Below are positions 38,027 to 50,225 of a stretch of 64,000 nt of DNA, piece by piece (position 1 is the stretch's first letter; each line of letters starts with the position of its first letter). This DNA comes from Poa pratensis. Its lineage: Eukaryota > Streptophyta > Magnoliopsida > Poales > Poaceae. A model generated the notes under the pieces. That model saw only the letters and a program-made list of their open reading frames with translations. It had not been told where the DNA came from and ran no database searches. Location: positions 4,912,421-4,976,420 of the forward strand of contig CAMZMU010000049.1 in the NCBI GenBank assembly GCA_947311845.1. Reading direction: 5' to 3'. The position numbers and the translations under genes are program-made.

Positions 38027-41000
38027 ATGTCTCGCCCCACCTTTAACCTAGGCCTGTTCCTTGAGAAAGAAAAGCTTAAGACCAATGGGTCTAACTTCAT
38101 GTCCTGGTTCCGCAACCTGAGGATCCTCCTCACTCCCCACAAGGTGGCTATGTCCTGGAAGCCGCCATTGGAGATCCCCCTGCGATCACCGCCTCTGAGG
38201 ATGAAAAGAAAGCCTATCTGACCAAGACGGATGATTCCGCCTTCGTGCAGAGTGGCATGCTCTACGCCATGGAAGCTGACCTGCAGAAGCGTTTGAGAAG
38301 ATGAGTGCCTTCGAGATAATCTCTGATCTCAAGGCTGTCTTTGCGCCGCAGGCCAAGGCTGAGAGGTATGAAGCTTCTGAGCTCTTCTTCTCAGCCAAGA
38401 TGGAGGAGCACAGCAGTGTGAGCGAGCACGTGGTCAAGATGTCTGGCTACGTTCAACGCCTGAACGCTCTGGAATGCAAGATTCCTGATGAGCTGGCGAT
38501 TGATAGGGTGCTGCAATCGTTGCCCCCTAGCTTCAAAGGCTTCGTCATGAACTACAACATGCAGGGCATGGCTAAGAGCCTGTCTGAGGTGTTCGTGATG
38601 CTGAAGACTGCTGAGGTGGAGATCAAGAAGGAGCACACGCTGTTGATGGTCAACAAGACCGTCGATTTTAAGAAATCCGGTGGGAAGGGAAAGAAGAACT
38701 GGAAGCCGAGGAAGGATGGCAAGCCTGTTGCCCGATCCAAGGCCAACAAATCTGGTCCCAAACCTGGCGTGGAATGCTTCTACTGCAAGGGAGATGGTCA
38801 CTGGAAGCGCAACTGCCCCAAGTACCTGGAAGACAAGAAGGCCGGCAAGATTGCCGGGAAAGAGAAAGGTATATGTGATATACATGTTATTGATGTTTAC
38901 CTTACATGCGCCCGGAGTAATACCTGGGTATTTGATACCGGTTCTGTTGCTCACATTTGTAACTCTCAGGTGGAGTTGCAGAATAAACGGCGCCTGGCGA
39001 AGGATGAGGTGACGATGCGCGTCGGCAATGGATCAAAAGTTGACGTGGTGGCTGTCGGCACTCTCCCTCTACATCTACCATCGGGATTAGTTTTGGTTTT
39101 AAATAAATGTTATTTTGTACCGTCTCTGAGTGTAAACATTATAAGTGGTTCTTGCTTGTTGCAAGACGGATATTCGTTCAATTCAGTATCAAGTGGTTGT
39201 GCTATTTCGATGAATGATATCTTTTATGTTGATGCTCCTGTGAATAATGGTTTATTCTTGAATCTCGATCGTAGTACTCACATTCATAACGTAGATGCCA
39301 AGAGGATTAAACTTAGTGGCGATACCGCCATGTATATGTGGCATTGCCGTCTCGGTCATATTGGTATAAAGCGCATGAAGAAACTCCATACTGATGGACT
39401 TTTAGACTCGTTGGATTTTGGATCCCTCGATACATGCGAACCGTGCCTCATGGGCAAGATGACCAAGACACCGTTCAATGGTTTCATGGAACGGGCGTCG
39501 GACTTGTTGGGAGTCATACATACAGATGTGTGTGGGCCAATGAGCGTGTCGACACGCAATGGTTATCGTTACTTTGTCACCTTCACCGATGACTTGAGTA
39601 GATATGGGTATATCTATTTGATGAAACACAAGTCTGAAACGTTTGAAAAGTTCAAAGAATTTCAAAGTGAAGTTGAAAATCAACTCAACAAGAAAATCAA
39701 GCACCTTCGATCCGATCGTGGTGGCGAATATTTGAGTTTTGAGTTTGGCACACATCTGAAGGCCTGTGGCATTGTGCCGCAACTTACGCCGGCTGGAACA
39801 CCGCAACGCAACGGTGTGTCCGAGCGACGTAATCGTACCCTATTAGATAGTGTCCGGTCTATGATGTCTCTTACCGACTTGCCCGTATCATTTTGGGGAT
39901 ATGCGTTAGAAACAGCCGCATTCATTTTAAATAGGGCTCCGTCCAAATCCGTAGAAACGACACCGTATGAGATATGGCATGGCAAGAAACCCAAGTTGTC
40001 GTTCCTGAAGGTCTGGGGTTGTGAGGCGTACGTTAAGAAACTACAGCCCGACAAACTCGAACCGAAATCGGAGAAAGTCGTCTTTGTAGGGTATCCGCGG
40101 GAAACCATAGGATACACCTTCTACAACCAAGCCGAGGGCAAAACGTTTGTCGCGAAGAACGGCACCTTTCTCGAGAAGGAGTTTCTCGCCAAAGGAGTAA
40201 GTGGGAGGAAAATAGACCTCGACGAGATCGTTGATCCTGAACTCGAAATTCCGAGTGGCGCAACGGAAACTGTTCCGGAACCGTCCTCCACAGATGGAGT
40301 GGGAGCAAATGTCGAGGATGCTATTCTACCTCGTAGGTCTGGAAGGACACGTGCCACACCAGAGTGGTACGGCAACTTGGTTGCACCGTCATGTTAATTG
40401 AACAAGACGAACCTACGAACTACAAAGAGGCTATGGAAGGGCCCGAGTCCGAGAAATGGCTTAAGCCATGAAATCCGAAATAGGATCCATGTATGACAAC
40501 AAAGTATGGACTTTGATGGAGATTCCCGAAGGGCGCAAGGCCGTCGAGAATAAATGGATTTTTAAGAAGAAGACTGATGCTGACGGTAATGTGACCGTCT
40601 ATAAAGCTCGGCTTGTCGCAAAGGGTTTCCGACAAGTTCATGGAATTGACTACGATGAAACGTTTTCACCGGTAGCGATGCTAAAGTCTATTCGGGTTTT
40701 GCTAGCACTTGCTGCATATTACGATTATGAAATATGGCAGATGGATGTCAAAACAGCGTTCCTAAATGGCAACATTGAGGAAGAGTTGTATATGGTACAA
40801 CCTGAAGGTTTTGTCGATCCAGAAAATGCTGGCAAGGTATGCAAACTTCAGCGTTCCATTTATGGACTGAAGCAAGCATCTCGGAGCTGGAATCTCCGCT
40901 TTGATGAGGTGATCAAAGGTTTTGGATTTATCCAAAATGCGGAAGAGACCTGCATTTACAAGAAAATGAGTGGGAGCTCGGTTGTGTTCCTAGTTCTATA

Positions 41001-41995
41001 TGTGGATGATATATTACTAATTGGGGATAATGTGGATCTTCTGAATAGCGTGAAGAAATATTTAAACAGTAAATTTTCGATGAAGGACTTAGGAGAAGCT
41101 GCATACGTATTAGGCATTAAAATCTATCGTGATAGATCAAGGCGTCTATTAGCGTTAAGTCAGAGTACTTATCTTGATAAGATACTGAAACGGTTCGGTA
41201 TGGAGACGGCAAAGAAAGGTTCTCTGCCTGTCATCAAGAATAAGGTATTGAGAAAGTCTCAGTGCCCTGTGACGGCACATGATAAAGCCGAGATGGCTAA
41301 ACATCCCTATGCCTCAGCCATAGGTTCGATCATGTATGCCATGTTAAGTACTCGACCCGATGTAGCATTGGCTCTTAGTTTGACGAGTCGGTTCCAAAGT
41401 AATCCTGGAAAGGATCATTGGATAGCTGTTAAGAACATTCTTAAGCATCTCAAGAAGACAAAGGAAATGTTCCTTGTGTATGGAGACTGTGAAGAAGAAC
41501 TTGGCGTAACAGGTTACGTTGATGCAAGTTTCTGCACAGATCCAGATGACTCAAAGTCACAGACAGGATATATTTTCAAGGTGAACGGTGGCGCTGTAAG
41601 CTGGAGAAGCGGGAAGCAACCCATAGTGGCCCAATCTACAATGGAATCGGAGTACATTGCTGCTTCGGAAGCCGAATGAAGCTGTATGGCTGAGGAAGTT
41701 CATCATCGAGCTTGGAGTGTTCCCTAGCGCGCAAGACCCCGTAACCCTCTACTGCGACAACACGGGTGCTATTGCTAACGCGAAGGAACCAAGGTCTCAC
41801 TCAACTGCCAAACACATTCTCCGACGCTTCCATGTGATACGACAGTATGTACAGGAAGGCGATGTGAAGATTTGCAAAGTGCATACGGATCTGAATGTGG
41901 CAGATCCCCTGACAAAGCCTCTTCCACTAGACAAGCATGTAAAACACCAGAATGCTATGGGTGTTAGGCTTTTACCAAGTTGTAATCTAGAATAA
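38027..41995 (+). pseudogene. Copia 2 gag-pol, about five frame breaks
   Basis: Gag begins MSRPTFNLG at 38027. Single-base losses near 38148 and 38292 break it. The long frame 38301-40397 then holds the rest of gag, a CCHC zinc knuckle (CFYCKGDGHWKRNC, about 38775-38816), protease (WVFDTGSVAH) and GAG-pre-integrase (WHCRLGHIG). Integrase follows, with HTDVCGPMS, DRGGEY and PQRNGVSERRNR. Breaks near 40390 and 40465 precede reverse transcriptase (KWIFKKKTDADGN to YVDDILLIGD, about 40998-41027). A 2-bp loss near 41675 lies inside RNase H (ESEYIAASEA). RNase H and the tail are open in 41657-41995. Each domain is recognisable but no complete polyprotein can be made. Confidence 0.93.
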
Positions 41996-42010
41996 ATTGT
42001 ACTCTAGTGC

Positions 42011-42021
42011 AAGTGGGAGAC
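42011..42021 (+). other. Polypurine tract of copia 2
   Basis: AAGTGGGAGAC immediately precedes the 3' LTR. Confidence 0.85.
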
Positions 42022-43671
42022 TGAAGGAGATATGCCCTAGAGGCAATTAATAAAGTGTTTTATTTATCATATCTCATTTGTTCATAATACGTTTTTGTAT
42101 CATGCTATAACTGTATTAAGCGGAAACATTAATACACGTGTGGTACGTAGACAACCAGGTCCCTAGTAGCCTCTACGTGACTAGTCCATTGTGCAATCGA
42201 TGATCGAGGTTTCCCGATTATGTGACAACGGTGTCAGTTGACAATGGAGTCATATCGTTGGTAGAATGATGTGATGGACATACCCAATATTTGTAGGACG
42301 TAGTCATTACGCCTTTGACCGTGAGATCAACTCTTATCGCTATTCCTGGAAGATGCTTTGATTGCATCAAACGTCATTGCTTATATAGTATGACAATAAC
42401 GGTGTCCCTCTCGGGTATCGGAAGGGAGTATGTTGAGATGAGGGATCAAGAGCGGGATTTGCCAATCCGCATAGCAGGATAGATACTCCTGGGCCCACTC
42501 GGTGAGATTATGTCAAATAAGCTTGCAAGCATGTGACTAGGTCACGGGGACATATTATCACGGACGAGTAGAAGATGGTGTTGTCGATAACGAGGTCAAG
42601 CTAGGTATCATGATATCTATGAACGAGTCTCGGACACGCTAAGTATCGCCAGGCAAAAGGTTTAAGACTCGACGTCTAGGTTCGAACGACAAAGTTATTC
42701 GTTATCTCACAGGGATTAATTCTGGGTATCCAAGGTCCACGAATTAATCATTAATCGGAGAGCGTGTCTCGATTATGTCTGGCGAGATCTCGAACCGCTA
42801 GGGTAACACACTTAAGGGAGGATGACATTTATAATAGATTGGAAATAGAAGAGAAAATAAAAGAGAGCACCGGAAATGTTCCGGGAGAGTTCCGATGGAG
42901 ATCGGAGAGCGACGAAATAGTTTTCGGAGCTGGAATTAATTAGATAAAATGTATTTGATATTAATTAGTTGAATTAATGATTAAATATATTTTTATTTAA
43001 TTAAATTCGAATTTAAAAGGCATTAAAAGCTAAATGGGCCTTAGAGGCCCATTAGGGGAAAATCCCAAAAGGAGAAAGAAAAAAAAAGAAGGGAGAAGGG
43101 CCAGCCGCCCTAGGTGGGCCGAATGGGGCCCACCTAGTGGCCGGCTGCCTCCTTGGCCGGCTAGGCCATGTGGGGATTAGTCCCACATGGCTTAGCCAAG
43201 GGAGATGGTCTCCTCCTCCACCTATATATATGGGTGCCCCTTTGCCTTTTGAAACACACCAATTTCTCTCTCTCTCCCGTTTAATCGTGACTCCGCAATT
43301 GGAGTCGTGTACGGGGTGAGTGTTTCTCCACCATAAGCACACCGCCGTGCTGCTGGATTTCCGTCCAAGTCTTCCGCTGCTTGTCCCTGGATCGGAGCCC
43401 GGAGGAAGTCATCTTCGCCGTACGTGTGCGATTCCCTGCGAGGTGCCACACCTGTGGCGCTCGGAGGTCTTCTTCCTCTACACGACCTTGAGGTCGACTT
43501 CGTCGGCTTCATCGACAACGCTTGTGCGGGAGCGTGATCCCCGCTTTTCGGTCTACAAGGGTATGTATATCGATCTCCTGCGTATTACTATATCTGCATA
43601 GTATAGATTCTGGCTAGTTTAAGGTCATCGTTGTTAGGAATTTTTTTGTTTTCTGCCTACGATCCCCTTCA
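42022..43671 (+). repeat. 3' LTR of copia 2
   Basis: 1650 bp, TGAAGGAGATATGCC to CCCCTTCA, with a TATATATA box near 43223, followed by TSD CGGAC. Confidence 0.95.
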
Positions 43672-43689
43672 CGGACTACTCCCCGTGGG

Positions 43690-44035
43690 GCACAATTCTT
43701 TTTTCGATAAAGGGAGCTTTATTACTTAAAAGGTTTAAGTATTACACCCAGCCTCTGCATAACAAAGATGCACACAGCCGAAACAAGTACGAAAGTTCGA
43801 AAAGTAAAATAGGCGAATTACATATCATAATGAGAAATTGTAAGAACGCCTAAGGAGGTGGAGGGCCAATCCGCAAATTATGCTGCCATCCATGTTGGGA
43901 TAAAAATTCTCTCGCCGTATCCTCCAGTCTGGTACACACCTCCATAAAACTGGTCTCGATGCCCTCCCATAAACATACGATTCTAGCCGGCACAAACAAT
44001 GGCCCTCCCATAAACATACGATCTTAAAAGCCTAA
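43690..44035 (-). mobile_element. LINE 3' fragment, minus strand
   Basis: On the minus strand a short C-terminal ORF2 stretch (EFLSQHGWQHNLRIGPPPP) runs to a stop. A 3' UTR with ATGCAGAGGCTGGG and a terminal A-rich tail follow at about 43700. CCTCCCATAAACATACGAT occurs twice near 43965-43983 and 44002-44021, possibly a TSD or local duplication at the upstream end. Confidence 0.7.
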
Positions 44036-44623
44036 AATACAACTTCTAGATATGTCATCCGGGCGTAGTTTGAACTTTGAAGATGCTTCCATGGGCTCCT
44101 TCCATACCGTCATAACAGTGGAACATCTGGTTCCCCTGACGCGGTCAAAGCCGGTCCACCACCAATGGGCACACCAAGAAGATGGACAAGGCCAACCTAC
44201 ACCAACCAGACAGGTGGGCCATCCCACCTGCCACATGACCACCCGGCAAGATCGCCATCGACCTCCAGGCAGCCAAGGACCAAGACCCGGGAGACCTCTT
44301 GGGGTCACTCGCCCGGAGACTATGATCAAGACCCGCCAAGGTGGATTACCCGAAGAGCATGCCAGGAACTTTCCATGCTTAAGCATGGAACGGATGATCT
44401 CAATCGCCTTAACAGAGGATAAGCATGCCAGCATTAGCTAGAGGAAAAAGATCAAGCAAGACTTGGGCGCCAAGAGGACGGAGGCGCCTGGATACGTCAT
44501 GGATGGCGTAATCGGAGCACGACCATCGTGAGAGTGTCAGACTAGCTTTGCAGCCCCCTGCCATGCATTGTACCACCACGGAGAGGTTTTTCCGCCAAAA
44601 CTACTCACATGCTCCTTGCGTGA
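44036..44623. repeat. Degraded LTR-retroelement sequence, left of the CACTA insertion
   Basis: No open gene. The sequence continues at 52251 after the CACTA element (GTGACAA then CCTGTGGCC). The continuation resembles a gypsy-type LTR, so this side probably belongs to the same old element. Confidence 0.45.
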
Positions 44624-46151
44624 CAACACTAGTAGGGAAAATGTTATAGAGGTCGGACTACTAGTAGCGTATATGCACGCTACTAGTAAGCGCTAGTAGC
44701 GAGGAAACGCCGCACGCTACTAGTAACTTCTGCCGAGACCACCCTCTGTCCAGAAAGTACTACTCCCTCCGTTCAGAAATAGATGTTTTAGCTAGATACA
44801 TCCAAATTTTGAGATAGCTACTAGTAGCTGTGCACGTGCCCCGCACGTATTTAAAATATCAATGCCATTTCTAGTTTAATGAGTTTTTTATTATCAGAGA
44901 AGTAATCTGGAACGTGTGACAATGACAACATGAAATGCATACACGTTGCATCATTTAAAATTCACAAAGCACAAAATAATAGTTATAATTTGCAGAAAAT
45001 ATTACAATTCAATATCAGTTCAAAGCAATAATTAAAAACCAAATCCTAAATAACAGAACATCATCCACTATCTTATTTCTGCAAAGAGATGGATCTTCAT
45101 GAAAACCAAATCCTAAACAACATCAACCTATTAAAGGAACCTATTGAAAGTACAAGATAAGAAGAGAATGAAGACATGTTATTTAATCCCACCTGTCCTT
45201 TAATAGGTTGTTTTATAGCAAATCTTTATTCATTAAGCCATTTACATAGTTCAATACGTCCCACGCGGCTCAAACAACATAGGATCCACACACGACATCT
45301 GCTTAAATCCGAAGGAACCATATTGCTTTCTCCATCTTTGAACTCATGATTTCTCCTGTCCTCATCATTCCTTTCCGAGTCTATTAAAATATTGCTTTTG
45401 TCCTAAACTATGTCATATGAACCTGGCAAAGTTAGTTTTCAAAAATAAACATGACATAGAATAAGTAGCAAGATCCAGAGTGAAATACATCTTCAACAAT
45501 GTTGGACAAAATGCCTCTCGTCAAGTACTCCATAGAGTTTAACATCCACAAACCACACAATGACCTTCGTCACAAAAAAAAAATCACACGATGACCTACG
45601 TCATTACAAAATATAATGATGCATTTTCAATATAATAGACTAAAAATTAACAAAACATATTACTCTCTAGAAGATATAAAAATTAAAAAGAAAATATGAT
45701 ATTTTATATCTAAATATAATCCTAACGTTAACTGGATCAAAAGAAACCCTGACAATAAGGTGTTCCGAACTAAAATAAGAGATATTTGTATTTGGCCTAT
45801 TTCTAAAAGCTTCGAATTGATAATCATGCCCACCACAAAGTGTAAATTGGATAAATAACTCACTCAGAGGTAAGTGGAGAAGAAAATAAAGGAGAATTAC
45901 TGTACAAGGTAGTAGGTGACCATGGAGCATGGAGGCATGGACACACCACTCTGTTCTCGAAAAGAAGAAAGAAAAAACCAAATTGGACACATCGGTCAGT
46001 CCTCCTCACCATCCTACTCTATCTCAATCTCTCTCTCTCTCTCTGTCTACTCAAGCCTCCCCTGCCTCCCTGCTGCCTCGCCCTTTCTTCCCACCGGCGG
46101 CACACACCAGTTCCTCTTCGCTATATTCGTAGGTTCCGGTCACCGAAGATC

Positions 46152-47571
46152 ATGATGAGGCAGTCGAGATTTTTTGGAGAGAAGGTGAGCCAAGCTCGGC
46201 ATGCTCGCAGCAGGCAAGACGACCCCGAGCTAGAAGCTGACAGAGGTCTGCATTGGATTCGCTACGGCGGCCAAGGCGCGCGTTTTGAGGGCTCCACGGC
46301 ACCTGCCTCCTCCTCCCGGGGGACAAGCGCCGGTGAATCGTCGCAAGCGCAGAGGGATCCCGGCGAGGATGCCCTGCTCCGGACCGACAGCTTCAGCGCC
46401 TCTTCAACGGTAATGCGTCCTCACAAGGTTCATCAGTTCCCTCTCATTTCCAGACTATGCAGTTTATATGCATTTTCCAAATTGTAAATAGGTTGGTTTT
46501 TCCTGCACTGTATTCAATTGGTCCCAGCTGATGTCGTTGATTGTGGAGAACTCCCTGAAGGTGTTGCTAATGGAGTTGTGAACTTATTCAGGGATGGTAG
46601 CATGCAACCTGACTGGCCAAATGACCAAAATGAGAAACCGGTTTCATGGTGGATGGATATTGTGGAGTCTACTAAGGTTTTTGGGAATGATAACCTCAAG
46701 GTAATTTCTGTATTACCTTACCCTCTTTTTTTATAGGGAATAGTGGTATTTCATTGGTTCTGCAGCAATAGGAGTTAGATAGCTACAACATAAAGAATGA
46801 ACTTGTTTTATTTAACTCAATACCATGCATGACCTTTCAGCTAGCCTCCTAAATATACATACATTTTATGATAATGGATATAATTTGTGTTGCAGCCTAT
46901 GTGCCTGAATGAAAATTTGTGCAATGAGTTAGATAAATTTCATGATATATACAACAATGTGCCCTGCCTTATAATATCCATTTAAATTTCTGAATTATAT
47001 TTTATGCTCTATAATCTTATGTTCTACCTTTAATATTTTGAATTAAGGTGGATGAGTTAGAGAAGGCAATTTCAGTTCCTGAGAGAGATCCACCTTACTA
47101 TAGACTTAATGAGGTTGAAATTGGAAAAAGGAGAGACGCCCCTACTTTTATGAGTATCCCATCCTTATTTTGTGCATAGACTTAATTCCATGTCGTTGTG
47201 CATCAGGTATGCGTGGTGAATTATCCGGTCGATAAATTTGCTACTCAGGTTGTATTCTCTAGCACTAAACTTTAGAGGAAAAATACCTACCATGATTCAT
47301 GTGAGTAGCTGACAACTTTACTGTGGTCAAGCTTTTCCCCTGTTAATTCCATGTCGTTGTGCATCAGGTATGTGTGGTGAAGATTATCCGGTCGATAGGT
47401 TTGCTACTCCACTACCCTGAATTTATCAACTTTATGTTATGCTAGGTCGCCGCAAATTTGTATATCTCCATGCTATGTCGTGCTGTTAATGGCTGGGTGG
47501 ATAGTTGCTGGTGCTTACAATTGAACCGGAGCAAAGAAAATGGTGATGCTGATGACTATTATTCCGAAATA
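46152..47571 (+). pseudogene. Exons of an unidentified plant gene captured by the Helitron
   Basis: A CT-rich leader (46020-46050) precedes ATGs at 46152/46155. Exon 1 runs to a GTAATG donor at 46410 and encodes MRQSRFFGEKVSQARHARS. Exon 2 (46528-46700) encodes ADVVDCGELPEGVANG and later PDWPNDQNEKPVSWWMDIVE, ending at GTAATTTC. Exon 3 (47048 to about 47152) encodes VDELEKAISVPERDPPYYRL and joins exon 2 in phase. Short exon-like blocks follow at about 47207-47248 and 47445-47571 (VAANLYISMLCRAVNGWVDS). Exons 1 and 2 do not join in phase. The exon near 47207 and its flank are repeated near 47370. I do not recognise the parent gene; it looks like a conserved single-copy type. Confidence 0.6.
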
Positions 47572-47869
47572 GTAAGTGTTTTCTGCTACGCTGGTGGTAG
47601 CTTGTGCGAAATAATCTGAAAATATATGTGGTGTGCTGGCAATTTTCTTTAAATTTTTTTAGAACTATCTGTGTGGGTATTTTTTTTTACAGATTTGCAA
47701 CTACCAGCCTGATGACGGTTGTTTTATAGTTCAAATTTCAGAGAGATTTTTGCATAGAAAAATATTTGTATCCTGCAAGCAATAAAGTAACCTGAATCCA
47801 ATCTTTCTTTTTTGGAAGATCGTCAGTAGGAGGAAGAGTAACTGGAGCTGACGGCCGCCCACCTGACGG

Positions 47870-48060
47870 CGATGTGCAGGGCGGCGAGGGCGTCGTCGAG
47901 AACACCTCGTGCTGCCTGGTGGCGAGGACGCAGTCCAGGACACCTCGTGCTGCGTGGTGGCGAGGGCGCCGTCGAGAAAGGCACCGTTGGGCGCCGTGGA
48001 GCAAGACGCCGGTGGTGCCGGGCGGCGAGCGCGTCGTCGAATCAGGTGCCGTTGTCAGGT
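47870..48060 (+). repeat. GC-rich imperfect tandem repeat
   Basis: Units around GTGGCGAGGGCGCCGTCGAG and ACACCTCGTGCTGC recur three to four times. All three plus frames are open over it, which reflects composition rather than coding. Confidence 0.55.
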
Positions 48061-48819
48061 CCCAGTGGAGATTGACCTAACGGCCGTGCGGCGAGGGAGC
48101 CTGGTGGGCTGGTGGCGACGGACAGGGAGTCGTCGGGGTTGAGGGATCGATCAGTTTCTATTTCTGCGTCGCTTCCGTGATTGCAGGATTGCGGGTCGTA
48201 CTTTCAAAATTTCCTCTCCGGTGGAGGTGAAGTAAATTCAGTCATTGCAAATCGCTAAGTGCACACAGAAGGCCTGATTGGTGGGGCTAAGCCAGCGGTG
48301 GTTAACGTGTTTGGTGGGGCTAAGGCAACGTTGGTACTGGTTCGGTGTTGTATTGTTGGGGTGCATTTAGCCGAAGTCCAGAAGTCCAGTTTGCTCGTTT
48401 AATAGTAGTGGAGAAAACATCTATTTCTGAACGGAGGGAGTAGTAGCGTGCGGTTTTGAAGGGGCGCTACTTGTAATTTTTTTGACGGGACGCAGCAGCG
48501 TGCGGCCAAAAATTGCACGCTACTAGTGGCCACCCTGCCCTTTTTTTTTGGGCAGCGCTGAGCGTCCTCCGGAGGATCGAAAGCGCCGATCCTCCGCATG
48601 GAGCGAGCGACACGTGTCCTGTACTCCTTTTGCGCGGTCAACCAACCCATGTGCTCCCCTTTCCTCTCAGAAAAATCCCCCTCCGCCCCCAAAAACTGAC
48701 GGACGTGACCCGTGACGCCCATAGCTCAGAGCTCACAGCTCCGGTGACCTTCGGCTGGCAGCGCCTCTCGCCGCCGGCGGCGGCGGCGACCACGCCTACG
48801 TGTCCTGGCAGCACCACGC

Positions 48820-49340
48820 CTCCACCATGGTAGCAAGGCCGTTGAGCCATGGGAGCACCACGCCTCCGCTCTGGTAGCAAGGCCGTTGAGCCATGGGAGC
48901 ACCACGCCTCCGCCATGGTAGCAAGGCCGTTGAGCCAGAGCTCACAGCTCCAGTGACCTTCGGCTGGCAGCGCCTCTCGCCGGCGGCGGCGGCTACGCCT
49001 ACTTGTCCTGGCAGCACCACGCCTCCGCCATATTAGCAAGGCCGTTGAGCCATGGGAGCACCACGCCTCCGCCATGGTAGCAAGGCCGTTGAGCCATGGG
49101 AGCACCACGCCTCCGCCATGGGAGCAACACCGTTGAGCCATGGGAGCATCATGCCTCCACGCTGGCAGCACCATGGGCCACGGTTGGTAGCATCTCCAGC
49201 GACGGCTCGCAGTAGCGCCGTCGGTGGTCTCTGGTAGCACCACGCCTCTGCCATGGTAGCAAGACCGTTGAGCCATGGGAGCACCACGCCTCCGCCATGG
49301 GAGCATCATGCCTCCACGCTGGCAGCACAGTGGGCCACAG
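48820..49340. repeat. Minisatellite of 44-bp units in the CACTA interior
   Basis: The unit GTAGCAAGGCCGTTGAGCCA plus TGGGAGCACCACGCCTCCGC with small variants recurs (starts near 48830, 48874, 48918 and again from about 49030). A block of about 210 bp containing the array is itself repeated once. Because 44 is not a multiple of 3, a frame across it reads all three translations in turn; the 223-codon minus-strand frame 48638-49309 is a by-product. Confidence 0.75.
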
Positions 49341-49759
49341 TTGGTAGCATCTCCGGCGACGGCTCGCAGTAGCGCCGCCGGCCGCTGGCAGCACCGCCGC
49401 GACGCCGCATCCCTCTTGCTTCAGCGCCGCCTCACTCTTGATAGGAGCCGGCTTGTCGCCGAGACACCGACATGCAGCGAGGGGATTCGAGCGGTAGCGG
49501 CGCCTTTTGCAACAACGGCGGATGTGTGGCGGCGTGGGGTGCCGTGGTGTGCTCTGTGTGAGACATGAGAGAAGGAGACGAGGAGGAAGGGGAACAGAGA
49601 AGAAAACGAGTGGAGGAGGAAAGCTGGGCAAAGGGATAAGGCGGGGTGGGGTCCAGTACGCATATTCTCTCGCTTGGTTTGGTGACACGCGTCGCGTGGC
49701 CAGGGCGGAGGTCGCGAGACGCGAATCCTCCGGATGGACAGAAGCGTTTTCCTTTTTTT

Positions 49760-50225
49760 TTTTCCTTTCCTCACCCGGTCACCCCCACCTAGCTCACCAC
49801 AGCCACACGCACGCACCTAACCCTATCCCCGTCTCCTCTCGTCTCTCTTCCTCAGCACCCCGACCCCGACGCCGTCGAGCACGCTCCATCGACGCCCCGC
49901 CACCACGCGTGTCCGCCTCCGCTCGACCCCCTTGCGTTCGAGCTGGCCGCCGCCCCTGTCCGCCTCTCCTCGCTCCGGCGCCGCCACCACCGCCGCTCCC
50001 GAGCTCGGCCATGGTCGTCCACGGCCGTCTCCTTCCATGGACCGCTGGCTGGAGGAGGTGGAGGCAGCGTCCTTCACAGCCGCCATGTTCCTGGCGCCGA
50101 TGGCCGCGAGATCCGGCGGCAACCTCGTTCCCCGACGTCCTCCTCTGCCGCCGGAGCAGGATTTCCTCAAATTCCTGCCGTTGTGGACGACCTCGAGCAC
50201 GAACGCCTCCACCAACAACCCCGCG
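49760..50225 (+). pseudogene. Gene-like first exon with leader, captured in the CACTA
   Basis: A pyrimidine-rich leader full of CTCTC and CCGTC motifs precedes an ATG at 50037 (MDRWLEEVEAASFTAAMFLA). The frame stays open to a GTGAGCC donor at 50226. The following 1.7 kb looks intronic and yields no second exon that I can see. It is probably a piece of host DNA taken up by the CACTA. The parent is not recognised. Confidence 0.4.

Larger units (their letters stand above)
35365..43676 (+). mobile_element. Ty1-copia retrotransposon 2, complete structure, coding region broken
   Basis: TSD CGGAC at 35365-35369 and 43672-43676. 5' LTR 35370-36997, PBS 36999, leader of about 1 kb, gag-pol 38027-41995, PPT 42011-42021, 3' LTR 42022-43671. 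The LTRs start TGAAGGA(A/G)ATATGCCCTAGA, a very common Triticeae copia start. They are highly similar apart from small indels, including a deletion of about 23-30 bp in the 5' LTR, so the insertion is recent. Confidence 0.95.
44821..48414 (-). mobile_element. Non-autonomous Helitron with captured gene exons
   Basis: On the minus strand the insert begins TCTCCACTACTATTAAAC and ends in CTAG. A palindrome ACGTGC-GGG-GCACGT (44834-44848) lies 9 nt before CTAG. No target-site duplication exists. These are Helitron hallmarks (5' TC, 3' hairpin, CTRR end); the target is T/T rather than the usual A/T. No Rep/helicase frame is visible. The 3594-bp body carries plus-strand exons of a plant gene (46152-47571), i.e. 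antisense to the Helitron. Confidence 0.85.
44763..48440. mobile_element. 84-bp Stowaway MITE, split by a Helitron (44763-44820 and 48415-48440)
   Basis: Flanked by TA at 44761-44762 and 48441-48442. Removing 44821-48414 restores an 84-bp element with perfect 32-bp terminal inverted repeats that begin CTCCCTCCGTTCAGAAATAG. Perfect restoration argues strongly that the intervening segment is a single later insertion without target duplication. Confidence 0.9.

Noticed and set aside
44024..44441. 129- and 136-codon frames on opposite strands
   Set aside because: Opposite-strand frames over the same decayed repeat. No motif, and the sequence continues as LTR-like DNA after the CACTA.
44763..48440. 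A 3.7-kb mariner-like transposon with captured genes
   Set aside because: Stowaway ends are continuous once a Helitron-like segment is removed, giving a perfect 84-bp MITE. Two nested events explain the data better than one giant element.
48638..49309. 223-codon minus-strand frame
   Set aside because: Produced by a 44-bp minisatellite read in rotating frames. No homology expected.
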